Assembly (NCBI GenBank): GCA_030643245.1
Contig: DAOWME010000008.1
Coordinates: 1-30,181 of the forward strand
DNA: 30,181 bases
Origin: Deltaproteobacteria bacterium
GTDB taxonomy: Bacteria; Desulfobacterota; UBA8473
Direction of reading: 5' to 3'
Part shown: positions 15,312 to 23,358 of the stretch, piece by piece
Position numbering within the stretch: position 1 is the first letter of the stretch
Layout: every line of letters starts with the position of its first letter
The notes under the pieces: generated by a model
What the model saw: the letters and a program-made list of their open reading frames with translations, nothing else
Databases searched by the model: none
What the model was told of the DNA's origin: nothing
Position numbers and translations under genes: made by a program

Positions 15312-16359
15312 AGCCGGGTTCGGGAGTGTGCATTCGAGATCGGAGATAAGAGGTTCTGACATTGCCGTCATATGCCTTAGAGGAGCCGGTCTTGACCTGG
15401 CCCGAAAACTATCGGGGCCTCTGCCCGGCATGAAGATTTATGCCTACGACCCACCGGACATGGAAGACCCAAACGTGCGAAGATTCTCGTCCTTGCCCGC
15501 ATTGATGGAGAAGATATGGCTCAACTACGATGCTCACATATTTATTATGGCTGCGGGCATAGTGGTGAGGGCCATAGCCCCCCTCATAAGAGATAAGAAG
15601 GTGGACCCTGCTGTGGTGGTCCTCGATGAGAAGGGCAGGTTTGTCATAAGCCTCTTGAGCGGGCACGTTGGGGGCGCCAACAGACTGGCTGGGAAGATAG
15701 CCGGTCTTCTCGGTGGTCATGCTGTCATAACCACTGCATCTGATATAAACGAAAAACCGGCCCTTGACATCTGGGCCTTGGAGAGAGACCTCTATGTGGA
15801 GGATTGGGAGAAACTGAAGAGACTCAGCGCCCGTATAGTGAGGGGAGAAGAGATTGAGGTCTTTGTCGATGGTTTACCGTACGAGCTGCCTCAGGAGTTT
15901 GCCCGGGTTCTCTCTCCGGATGATGCCCGGCTTATTATAACCAATAAGGTAATGTCTTACCGCGCCTTGTACCTCAGACCGAGAAACCTGGTGCTTGGCA
16001 TGGGATGTAATAGGGGTACTACAGAGGAAGAGATGGAGGCGGTTGTAAGAGATGTTTTCAGAGAGAGAGGATTTTCCATCCATTCCATCAGAAATTTAGC
16101 CACCATTGATCTAAAGAAAGATGAAGAAGGGCTTCTCTCTTTTGCGGAAAGGCACGGTCTGACGATCGACTTTTTTCCCAAGGAGAAACTCAACAGGGTA
16201 AAGGACGTAAAGAGCTCCGAGGCCTCGATGAAGGCTACAGGTGCCAGGGCAGTGGCAGAACCGTCCGCCATCTTGTCGGCCCGTTCTTCCCTTGTAATCG
16301 GAAAACAGAAAAGGGGGAATGTGACATTAGCAGTGGCAGACTTTACATCGTTGGGATAG
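15295..16359 (+). CDS. cbiG: Cobalt-precorrin-5A hydrolase
   Basis: CbiG opens the delta-lactone ring of cobalt-precorrin-5A, releasing acetaldehyde. ATG 15295 has AAAGGG 7 nt upstream and is preferred over ATG 15277; it overlaps cbiF by 17 nt (354 residues). The N-terminal half holds HIFIMAAGIVVRAIAPLI and DEKGRFVISLLSGHVGGANRLA. The C-terminal half holds LVLGMGCNRGTTEEEMEA and FAERHGLTIDFFPKEKLN. The end KQKRGNVTLAVA is the normal terminus of the family, after which six extra residues precede TAG. The last ~34 nt overlap the CbiH reading frame, shifted by -1. Confidence 0.94.
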   Translation: MDTEDRAGFGSVHSRSEIRGSDIAVICLRGAGLDLARKLSGPLPGMKIYAYDPPDMEDPNVRRFSSLPALMEKIWLNYDAHIFIMAAGIVVRAIAPLIRDKKVDPAVVVLDEKGRFVISLLSGHVGGANRLAGKIAGLLGGHAVITTASDINEKPALDIWALERDLYVEDWEKLKRLSARIVRGEEIEVFVDGLPYELPQEFARVLSPDDARLIITNKVMSYRALYLRPRNLVLGMGCNRGTTEEEMEAVVRDVFRERGFSIHSIRNLATIDLKKDEEGLLSFAERHGLTIDFFPKEKLNRVKDVKSSEASMKATGARAVAEPSAILSARSSLVIGKQKRGNVTLAVADFTSLG

Positions 16360-17078
16360 GTCCCGGAGGGATGGAACACCTTACGCCTAAGGCAAAAGGT
16401 GCCATTGACATGGCCGGGGTGGTAGTAGGATATAAGACTTACCTCGAGCTGATAGAGCCCCTGCTCGTTGGTAAAGAGGTTATCTCTTCGGGGATGAGGC
16501 AGGAGAGAGAGAGGTGCGGTAAGGCTGTTGAGATGGCCTCCGCGGGCATGTGTGTGGCCCTTGTGAGCGGAGGCGACCCGGGAATCTACGGCATGGCCGG
16601 TCTGGTCTTTGAGGTCCTATCTTTGGAGGCTGTTCCAAAGTCTTCTCTTGAGGTTGAGGTTATTCCCGGCATAGCAGCTCTCAATGCTTGTGCTTCAAGG
16701 CTTGGCGCACCCATAATCCATGATTTTGCATCCATAAGCCTCAGCGATCTTCTCACCCCGTGGGAGGTCATTGAGAAGAGGCTTGAGGCAGCGTCATCGG
16801 CCGATTTTGTTATTGTGCTTTACAATCCGAAGAGCAGGGGAAGGAAAGAACAGATTGTAAAGGCAAGGGATACGATACTGAGATATCGGGACGGCGACAC
16901 ACCTGTAGGAATTGTCAGACATGCCACAAGGGGTAACGAGACCATAACGATAACTACGTTGCATCAGATGTTGGACAACGATATTGACATGCAGAGTACG
17001 GTAATAATAGGCAACAGCAAGACCTTCGTTTGGGAGGACTTTTTGGTGACTCCGCGGGGGTATGGGGTTAGGAATTAA
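16326..17078 (+). CDS. cbiH: Cobalt-precorrin-3B C17-methyltransferase with a non-canonical start
   Basis: CbiH methylates C17 and drives ring contraction. The first ATG (16371) falls after the conserved N-terminus: upstream in the same frame are the residues RLYIVGIGPGG, essential for SAM binding. No ATG, GTG or TTG exists in this frame before them. ATT 16326 has AAGGGGG 8 nt upstream and would give 250 residues, a normal length. Alternatives are a -1 frameshift from cbiG, giving the CbiG-CbiH fusion seen in some anaerobes, or a sequence error. The rest is intact: ALVSGGDPGIYGMA, EVIPGIAALNACASRLGAPI, FVIVLYNPKSRGR. Confidence 0.9.
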   Translation: MSSGRLYIVGIGPGGMEHLTPKAKGAIDMAGVVVGYKTYLELIEPLLVGKEVISSGMRQERERCGKAVEMASAGMCVALVSGGDPGIYGMAGLVFEVLSLEAVPKSSLEVEVIPGIAALNACASRLGAPIIHDFASISLSDLLTPWEVIEKRLEAASSADFVIVLYNPKSRGRKEQIVKARDTILRYRDGDTPVGIVRHATRGNETITITTLHQMLDNDIDMQSTVIIGNSKTFVWEDFLVTPRGYGVRN

Positions 17079-17131
17079 GAGTTAGGGGTTAGGGTATATA
17101 ATGGTTGAAGGTGGGGTGGCTGAGGTGTGGC

Positions 17132-18496
17132 ATGGCATATAGGGCTGTTGTGATAGCAGGGACCCACAGCGGTTCGGGAAAGACTACGGTAAGTATCGGT
17201 CTTATGGCCGCTCTTAAGAGGCGGGGGCTTATCGTGCAGCCCTTCAAGATAGGTCCGGATTACATAGATCCGGGTTTCCACACTGTGGCTTGCGGGGCAT
17301 ATTCCTACAACCTCGATACATGGATGATGGGTGAAGAAGGGGTGAAAGAAACATTCTTGAACAGGGCCATGGCCTCAGATATCGCCATCATAGAGGGGGT
17401 GATGGGTCTCTTTGACGGACGAAACGATCCTGGTGCATCATCAAGTACAGCCCATGTGGCAAAAGTGTTAGGCCTTCCAGTGATCCTCGTTGTGGATGGT
17501 GGGTCCATGGCCCAGAGCGCCGGAGCGATCGTTTATGGTTTCGAGAACTTTATGCCCGGGCTACAGGTTGCCGGTGTTATCTTCAACAATGTTGCCGGGG
17601 TCGCCCATTACGGGATGATTAGGGAAGCGGTAGAGGAGAGGTGCAAGGCAGAAGTGCTCGGTTATGTCCCGAGAGATCCGGGGCTCTCAATACCCGAGCG
17701 TCATCTGGGCCTTGTCTCCTCCGGGGAGAAGGGAGATCTGCCTGAGATACTTGATAACCTTGCCGGGATTATAAACAGCCACATAGATATGGAAGGTCTA
17801 CTCCGTATGAGTAAAAGGGACGAGGATCAAACGGATTCTGACATGTCACCTGCTGCGCCCCGTATGCCGCTCCCTCGTATCCGTATTGCTGTGGCCCTCG
17901 ACGATGCCTTCTGGTTTTATTACCGGGAGAATTTTGACATACTGCAGACCGCCGGTGCTGAGATCGTCTTCTTCAGTCCGCTCCGCGATGAGGCGCTCCC
18001 TCCGGATATAGACGGCATATACCTTGGGGGTGGTTATCCTGAACTCTATGCACGGGGACTGTCGGAGAACAGATCGATGATAGAGGCCATAAGGGAGTGG
18101 GCAATGACGGGAGGCCCGGTCTATGCGGAATGCGGCGGGTTCATGTATCTTACCAAGGGGATATACGACGGCAACAATGATTTCTTTGAGATGGCCGGTA
18201 TATTTTCCACACAGGCCAGGATGACTGGAAGGCGTCTTAGGCTGGGTTACAGAGAGATTGAATTTATCCAGGGGACGATACTCGGAGATAAGGGGGATAG
18301 GGCAAGGGGGCATGAATTTCACTATTCAGAGCTATTGGCTTGTCCCGAAAACGCGGAGAAGACATACCGTCTCGTGGATTCAGGGGGTGGAGGTTACAGG
18401 GTGGCGAACACCTTCGCAAGCTATCTTCATATCCATTTCAAAAGTAACCGTTGTATTGGCGAGAAGTTTGTGACATTCTGTGAAGAAAGGCCGTGA
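17132..18496 (+). CDS. cbiA: Cobyrinic acid a,c-diamide synthase
   Basis: The glutamine-dependent amidase of the a and c side chains. The frame opens at TTG 17105, but ATG 17132 with GAGG 6 nt upstream gives the usual start before VVIAGTHSGSGKTT (454 residues). The synthetase domain shows the P-loop and FKIGPDYIDPGFH. The amidotransferase domain has nucleophile Cys in YAECGGFMYL and His in SYLHIHF, plus GHEFHYSE. It sits 53 bp after cbiH; that gap contains GTTAGGGGTTAGGG-type small repeats. All expected motifs are intact. Confidence 0.95.
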   Translation: MAYRAVVIAGTHSGSGKTTVSIGLMAALKRRGLIVQPFKIGPDYIDPGFHTVACGAYSYNLDTWMMGEEGVKETFLNRAMASDIAIIEGVMGLFDGRNDPGASSSTAHVAKVLGLPVILVVDGGSMAQSAGAIVYGFENFMPGLQVAGVIFNNVAGVAHYGMIREAVEERCKAEVLGYVPRDPGLSIPERHLGLVSSGEKGDLPEILDNLAGIINSHIDMEGLLRMSKRDEDQTDSDMSPAAPRMPLPRIRIAVALDDAFWFYYRENFDILQTAGAEIVFFSPLRDEALPPDIDGIYLGGGYPELYARGLSENRSMIEAIREWAMTGGPVYAECGGFMYLTKGIYDGNNDFFEMAGIFSTQARMTGRRLRLGYREIEFIQGTILGDKGDRARGHEFHYSELLACPENAEKTYRLVDSGGGGYRVANTFASYLHIHFKSNRCIGEKFVTFCEERP

Positions 18497-18510
18497 CAAA
18501 GGAGGTTCAT

Positions 18511-19116
18511 ATGGATAAGGGAGCGGATATCGAGAAGCGGAGCTTTGAGATCATTGGTTCCGAGATGAAAGGGAGGGGATTCTCGGATTCAGAGCTTCCC
18601 ATTGTAATGCGGGTCATCCATGCTACAGCGGACTTCGATTTCGAGGACACCATGAGGTTTCATCCCAAGGCGATAGAGGCGGGCGTAAAAGCGCTGGAGA
18701 GTGGGAAGAATATCCTTGTGGATGTGAATATGGTTGCCTCCGGGATAAACAGACAGCGGCTCAAACGGTTTGGGGGAGATATCATCTCCCGGATCTCAGA
18801 GGTAGGAGAGGATGCGATAAAAGAAGGAAAGACAAGGGCTGAGGTGGCTATAGAGGAGGCCGCCAATGAAGACATAGGGGTTGTTGTAGTAGGTAACGCG
18901 CCAACCGCCCTCTACAAGGTGATGGAGCTCATCGACGAGGGGAGGTTTCGACCTGACCTTGTGGTAGGGGTGCCTGTCGGTTTTGTGAACGCGGTGGAGT
19001 CAAAGGAGGCCCTATCAGCGAAACCCTATCCGTTCATCACGGCCGTGGGCCGAAAGGGGGGGAGCCCGGTGGCTGTTGCCATAGTGAACGGTATACTCAG
19101 GCGTTTGGAGGTATAA
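18511..19116 (+). CDS. cbiC: Cobalt-precorrin-8 (precorrin-8X) methylmutase
   Basis: Moves the C11 methyl group to C12, giving cobyrinic acid. ATG 18511 follows an ideal AAAGGAGG site with a 5-nt spacer, 14 nt after the cbiA stop (201 residues). Family motifs: SFEIIGSEM, VMRVIHATADFDF containing the catalytic His, ILVDVNMVASGIN, VVGNAPTALYKVMELI, and VGVPVGFVNAVESKE. Length is normal and no lesion is seen. Confidence 0.96.
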   Translation: MDKGADIEKRSFEIIGSEMKGRGFSDSELPIVMRVIHATADFDFEDTMRFHPKAIEAGVKALESGKNILVDVNMVASGINRQRLKRFGGDIISRISEVGEDAIKEGKTRAEVAIEEAANEDIGVVVVGNAPTALYKVMELIDEGRFRPDLVVGVPVGFVNAVESKEALSAKPYPFITAVGRKGGSPVAVAIVNGILRRLEV

Positions 19117-19117
19117 G

Positions 19118-19162
19118 ATGTCTGATCGGCGTATGGCCGTAATTCGCGTGACGGAGGCATAG
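19118..19162 (+). CDS. 14-codon mini-ORF between cbiC and cobD
   Basis: ATG 19118 has GGAGG 7 nt upstream (inside the end of cbiC) and encodes MSDRRMAVIRVTEA. Its TAG shares a G with the GTG start of cobD, so it could couple translation of cobD to cbiC. No family is recognised; it may instead be the remnant of a deleted gene. Confidence 0.35.
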   Translation: MSDRRMAVIRVTEA

Positions 19163-20286
19163 TGATTATTATGGATAGACCCTTTCACGGCGGTAATTTG
19201 ACAATGGCCGCTTTAAAGTACGAAGTAGATCGCGATCGGATCATAGATTTCAGCGCTAATATCAACCCGTTAGGCCTGTCCGGGAGCATACGGAAAGCAC
19301 TCTTGGAGAGTATCGATGCGGCGCTTCACTATCCAGACCCTTACTGTGAAGGGCTGAGAGAGGAAGTGGCCGCCCACTTGGGCGTTGAGAACAAAAATAT
19401 TATCATGGGAAACGGATCCTGTGATCTCATATATATGATTCCCCGCGTCCTGACCCCGCATGAGGTTTTGATCCCTATCCCCACCTTTAGTGAATACGAG
19501 TATGCGGCGATGATAAATCAGGCAAGGTGTCGGTTCCTCCTACTTGAGGCGGCTGACGGGTTTTCTTTGAAGCCGGAGTCTATCCTTGGTAACCTCGAGG
19601 ATGTGGATATGATATTCATCTGCACCCCCCATAACCCTACCGGAACCGTCATGGTTAAGGAAGACCTTCTTTTTTTGATCTCCCAATGTGAAAAGAAGGG
19701 GGTATATGTGGTTGTGGATGAGGCATTTATTGATTTTGTCGATGGTCATGATTCCCTTACCATGGTAAGAGAGGCCGTTTTGCGAGAAAATCTTCTCGTT
19801 CTGAGGTCTCTTACCAAGTTTTTTGGTGTGCCCGGCCTGCGGGTGGGGTATCTGGTTGGGGAGAAGCGATTGATCGAGAAGATTTCAGTAATACAGCCCC
19901 CCTGGATGGTAAACGTAATGGGACAGATCGCAGCCAAGGAAGCATTAAACGATCATGTATATATTGAAGAGACCCGGCGGTATGTGGTTCATGAGCGGAA
20001 TTACCTTTTTTCGAAATTCAAGCAAATCAAGGGTATAACGACCTATCCGTCAAGCGCTAACTTTATCTTATTACGGTTGGAGACGTATGGGTTAAGCTCA
20101 ACCCTGCTTGCCGAAAAGCTGGGAAGCAAGGGTATCCTTGTTCGGGATTGCGCCACCTTTCGTGGACTGGGCACTCAATTCATCCGGGTGGCGGTTAGGA
20201 GAAGGGAGGAGAACATGGAGTTGGTCTCTGCCCTGAGGGATGTGTTAGGGGAGGAAAGTGGGGAGGAAAGTGGGGAGGAAAGTTGA
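19162..20286 (+). CDS. cobD: L-threonine-O-3-phosphate decarboxylase (PLP, HisC-like)
   Basis: Makes (R)-1-amino-2-propanol phosphate, the linker between corrin ring and nucleotide loop. The GTG start has GGAGG 4 nt upstream; ATG 19171 is an alternative. Motifs of the fold-type I aminotransferase family: HGGNL, IDFSANINPLGLS, NIIMGNGSCDLIY, CTPHNPTGT, VVDEAFIDF, and the PLP-binding Lys in RSLTKFFGVPGLRVGYLVG. The C-terminus is three copies of a 12-nt unit encoding GEES (20248-20283), beyond the normal end of the fold. The stop overlaps the start of cbiB, the enzyme that uses the product. Confidence 0.93.
   Translation: MIIMDRPFHGGNLTMAALKYEVDRDRIIDFSANINPLGLSGSIRKALLESIDAALHYPDPYCEGLREEVAAHLGVENKNIIMGNGSCDLIYMIPRVLTPHEVLIPIPTFSEYEYAAMINQARCRFLLLEAADGFSLKPESILGNLEDVDMIFICTPHNPTGTVMVKEDLLFLISQCEKKGVYVVVDEAFIDFVDGHDSLTMVREAVLRENLLVLRSLTKFFGVPGLRVGYLVGEKRLIEKISVIQPPWMVNVMGQIAAKEALNDHVYIEETRRYVVHERNYLFSKFKQIKGITTYPSSANFILLRLETYGLSSTLLAEKLGSKGILVRDCATFRGLGTQFIRVAVRRREENMELVSALRDVLGEESGEESGEES
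20248..20283 (+). repeat. Three perfect 12-nt tandem repeats at the cobD/cbiB junction
   Basis: The unit GGGGAGGAAAGT is repeated three times. In the cobD frame it adds GEES repeats. The last unit supplies the GGAGG ribosome-binding site 4 nt before the TTG start of cbiB. Confidence 0.95.
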
Positions 20287-21218
20287 CAGGAAAAATTGTT
20301 TTGGCATATATACTAGACCTCCTCATCGGGGATCCCCGCTTCCTGCCCCATCCGGTAAAGGGCATGGGACAGGCCATTACGTTTTTAGAAAGAATCTTGC
20401 GTAAGCTTCCGTTGAATCTCTACCTTTTGGGAGGTGTCCTGGTTGTTATATTGGTAGGGGGGACTTTTATGCTGGTAGGAAAGATCCTTTCCATTGCCTT
20501 TCAATTCAATCCCTTTTTAGGTGAAGCGGCTACGGTTTTCCTCCTCTATACTGCATTTTCTGTTCGCGATCTGGATAAAGAGGCGAAGGAGGTATATCTG
20601 GCGTTGGAAGCCGGTGACATAGTCATGGCGAGAAAGAAACTCTCACGCATCGTGGGAAGGGACACTGGAGAACTTGACACGGATGAGATCGTGCGAGCTA
20701 CGGTTGAAACCGTTGCGGAAAATACAGTGGATGGTATAATCTCTCCTCTCTTTTTCGCCTTCTTAGGTGGAGCGCCTTTAGCTCTTGCTTTTAAAGCAGT
20801 GAATACCCTAGATTCCATGGTAGGTTATAAGAATGAAAGGTATGCCAGATTCGGGTGGGCCTCAGCCCGTCTCGATGACTTAGCTAACTTTATTCCAGCG
20901 CGGATATCTGCCATTATGATTCCCCTGGCTGCCACTATCCTCAAAAGAAGGGGAAGGATCTCCTTTTTTACTATGGTTAGAGACAGAAAGAGGTCTTTTA
21001 GCCCCAACGCTGGTATCCCTGAGGCAGCATTTTCAGGCGCCTTGGGGATAGCTTTGGGAGGAATAACCTTTTACCGGGGAAAAAGGTTGTTTGTTCCTGT
21101 TAAGGGAGAGGATATAAAACCAAAGGACACAGGAGATATCCTCGATGCTATTCGATTGATGTATGTTACTTCCGGGGTTGCACTCTTATTGGGCGGTGCG
21201 ACAAGATGGTATGTATAG
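20283..21218 (+). CDS. cbiB: Adenosylcobinamide-phosphate synthase
   Basis: Integral membrane enzyme that attaches aminopropanol phosphate to adenosylcobyric acid. 311 residues from TTG 20283, whose bases overlap the cobD stop. The family start LAYILDLLIGDPRFLPHPVKGMG is unmistakable. Others: VRDLDKEAKEVYLALE, RIVGRDTGELD, ATVETVAENTVDGIISPLFFAFLGG, AVNTLDSMVGYKNERY, and FGWASARLDDLANFIPAR. Several membrane helices are visible. It is the last gene of the riboswitch-controlled operon. No clear terminator follows before the repeat region at 21258. Confidence 0.95.
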   Translation: MTGKIVLAYILDLLIGDPRFLPHPVKGMGQAITFLERILRKLPLNLYLLGGVLVVILVGGTFMLVGKILSIAFQFNPFLGEAATVFLLYTAFSVRDLDKEAKEVYLALEAGDIVMARKKLSRIVGRDTGELDTDEIVRATVETVAENTVDGIISPLFFAFLGGAPLALAFKAVNTLDSMVGYKNERYARFGWASARLDDLANFIPARISAIMIPLAATILKRRGRISFFTMVRDRKRSFSPNAGIPEAAFSGALGIALGGITFYRGKRLFVPVKGEDIKPKDTGDILDAIRLMYVTSGVALLLGGATRWYV

Positions 21219-21257
21219 TATCATAGGGTCTTGACCGGCTTTTCTTCATGTCCCTTT

Positions 21258-21535
21258 TGCCTTCTGCAAGAATGTAGTTCATAACAAGCAAACGAAATAA
21301 GTAGTGCCCACCCATAAATGGACTTCTTAAGAAAATGGGCACGAGTTGGTTTCCAATTCAGAAATGAGCAATTTTTTCTCTGAGCAAGGCCGCACGACGG
21401 TTTGCGCCGAGGCGTACATGATTGTACGTCGCAGGCGGAAACCGGAGGAGAACGCAGCTCAGGGGAAAAATTGCCATTCCTGGATGGAAACTAAGTAGCC
21501 GGCAAGCGGTAACCCTGCCCAACTGCACAGGTCGA
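21258..21535. mobile_element. Partial MITE-like copy interrupted by a second element
   Basis: The flanks 21258-21304 and 21492-21535 together match the right half of the element at 3214-3457, ending in the same AACTGCACAGGTC. The left half is missing. The copy is split by the insertion at 21305-21491. Its right end lies 2 bp from the stop codon of the opposing transporter gene. This fills the 319-bp gap after cbiB. Confidence 0.8.
21305..21491. mobile_element. 187-bp palindromic insertion nested in the MITE-like copy
   Basis: TAAGTAG occurs on both sides (21298-21304 and 21492-21498) but once at the equivalent place in the copy at 3214-3457, so it is a probable 7-bp target duplication. The insert is largely self-complementary: TGCCCA pairs with TGGGCA at its left, long arms GAGCAATTTTTTC/GGAAAAATTGC and CTGAGC/GCTCAG follow, and there is an inner CGTACATGATTGTACG hairpin. 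No ORF is present. Confidence 0.82.
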
Positions 21536-21537
21536 AC

Positions 21538-23076
21538 TTATTGAGAACTTACCGCCCAGGCAGGCAAACCACTGCCGACGATTAAAAAAGCCTCTCTTCC
21601 CCATAGAAAAAAGAGAGTAGTTATTACCATCACACCAATTATATTGATTAATATCCCGATTCTGACCATCTCTATTATTTTGATCCGGCCGCTACCGAAA
21701 ATAATAGCATTCGGTGGTGTTGCGACAGGCATCATAAAGGCACAAGATGCGGAAAGTGTCGCCGGAATCATGAGTATCAAAGGGTTAGTTTTCATAGCGA
21801 TCGCCACCGATGCCAGAATTGGAAGAATCATTTCCGTGGTGGCAGTGTTGGATGTCAACTCTGTTAAAAAGGTAAGGCAGAAGCAGATTATATTAACCAT
21901 AAAAAAAGGAGACATGCCTGCCAACCCTGCAAACTTTTTACCTATTACCGTCGAAAGTCCGGTAACCTGAAAACCCTTAGCCAGAGCAAAGCCTCCACCA
22001 AAAAGAATCACGATGTTCCAAGGGATATTGTTAAATACATCAGCGCTCATGATTGTGGAATTCTTGGCATCTTTGCTCCGAGTAGGGATCAGAAATAGGA
22101 CTATTGCCATAAATATGGCCACGGTTCCGTCGTCGATCAATTCCGGATAGGGAAGGAGTTGAGACCACCCCGGTATCATTAAAACGCCCAGTATAAGCTT
22201 CTTCCTGAATACCCATAAAATCGCTGTAAGGGAAAATACTGCAAAAACAACTTTTTCCTCATAACTCATAGGGCCCAGCCCTTTGTATTCGTTATTAATA
22301 ATCGATCGATCCATCTTTAAGTGAGCCGGGACATGGTAAAATACCTTTGTGAGTAAAACCCAGATGACACTTGACATAACAAACGTTAAAGGAAATGCCA
22401 TGATCATCCATTGGCCGAATGCAATGGGGGCCGCCCTTGGAAATATGATTTCAAATATTCGCGCAAAGGAAAGGTTTGGGGGTGTCCCTACAAGGGTGGC
22501 GATACCTCCCATTGAACATGCATAAGCTATCCCAAGCATTAAACAGATTGTAAAGTTTTGTGTATCTTTTTGACCGAATTTCGCTTCCATCTGCAATATG
22601 ATCGTCAAACCAATCGGAACCATCATAATCGCTGTTGCGGTATTCGAGATCCACATTGACAAAAATGCTGCAGCCACCATGAACCCCAGAACAATCCTGG
22701 AGGGTCCTCCCCCGATAATACGTATGATCCAGAGTGCAATCCGCTTGTGTAAAATCCACTTCTCCATGGTCAAAGCTATCATAAAGCCACCTATGAATAG
22801 TAATATTGTACTATTGAAGTAGGTCGGAGCGGTGGCTCTCCCTTCCAGAATGCCCAGCAGGGGATAGAGTATCATAGGCAGAAGGGCGGTAGCCGCAAGC
22901 GGAACAGCTTCCGTTATCCACCAGGAAGCCATAAGTATAGCCACCGCTGCCATACGGGAAACTATATGGTTTTCGGGGTCGAGGTCGATGGATAACATCA
23001 CAAAGAATAAGATGGGACCCAAAATCAAGCCAGTCATTTGCAGTTTAGTTCTTTTATTTTTCTTTTCAGCCGCCAT
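21538..23076 (-). CDS. DASS/SLC13-family sodium-coupled anion (dicarboxylate or sulfate) symporter
   Basis: 512 residues from ATG 23076, which has AAGGGAAAGGGCGG upstream. The frame is open to ATG 23139, but that start has no ribosome-binding site. About a dozen membrane helices. The two Ser-Asn-Thr signatures that line the sodium and substrate sites are present, MWISNTATAIMMVPIG near 145 and ELTSNTATTEMILPI near 407, along with ITEAVPLAATALLP and LVGTPPNLSFA. Family members import C4-dicarboxylates, citrate or sulfate; the sequence alone does not decide. It is convergent with the cobalamin operon and appears unrelated to it. Confidence 0.9.
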   Translation of the reverse strand: MAAEKKNKRTKLQMTGLILGPILFFVMLSIDLDPENHIVSRMAAVAILMASWWITEAVPLAATALLPMILYPLLGILEGRATAPTYFNSTILLFIGGFMIALTMEKWILHKRIALWIIRIIGGGPSRIVLGFMVAAAFLSMWISNTATAIMMVPIGLTIILQMEAKFGQKDTQNFTICLMLGIAYACSMGGIATLVGTPPNLSFARIFEIIFPRAAPIAFGQWMIMAFPLTFVMSSVIWVLLTKVFYHVPAHLKMDRSIINNEYKGLGPMSYEEKVVFAVFSLTAILWVFRKKLILGVLMIPGWSQLLPYPELIDDGTVAIFMAIVLFLIPTRSKDAKNSTIMSADVFNNIPWNIVILFGGGFALAKGFQVTGLSTVIGKKFAGLAGMSPFFMVNIICFCLTFLTELTSNTATTEMILPILASVAIAMKTNPLILMIPATLSASCAFMMPVATPPNAIIFGSGRIKIIEMVRIGILINIIGVMVITTLFFLWGREAFLIVGSGLPAWAVSSQ

Positions 23077-23280
23077 AACCGCCCTTTCCCTTCTATCCTG
23101 TACTACTCTAACTTTGGTTTTTCCACGAACGATTTGCATTTTAAAGTAACCACTGGTAGAATTGGCTAATCCATTCTTCTGGATTTCATGGTTATGACCT
23201 GAAACACAACAGGATATAAGAATTTAGCAATTACTGTGCCAAGAAAAACCTAAGTTAGAGTACTATATCGATAATATTCT

Positions 23281-23343
23281 ACCTGTGCAGTTACACAAAC
23301 CTAGTGTCTTGAAGTGTCTCCTATGATTCAGTTAACAGGATTG
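23281..23343. repeat. Left-end fragment of the MITE-like element
   Basis: ACCTGTGCAGTTACACAAACC through GTGTCTTGAAGTGTCTC to GGATTGCGT matches the left end at 3216-3280, then passes directly into the CCCCGTCCCTAAC motif. The remaining gap sequence (23077-23280) shows nothing else recognisable. Confidence 0.75.
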
Positions 23344-23358
23344 CGTCCCCGTCCCTAA
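23344..23358. repeat. CCCCGTCCCTAAC motif at the 3' end of the nucleotidyltransferase gene
   Basis: It is identical to the end of the Gate-protein gene (9939-9948). On the minus strand it supplies the TAG stop of the nucleotidyltransferase. Confidence 0.65.
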
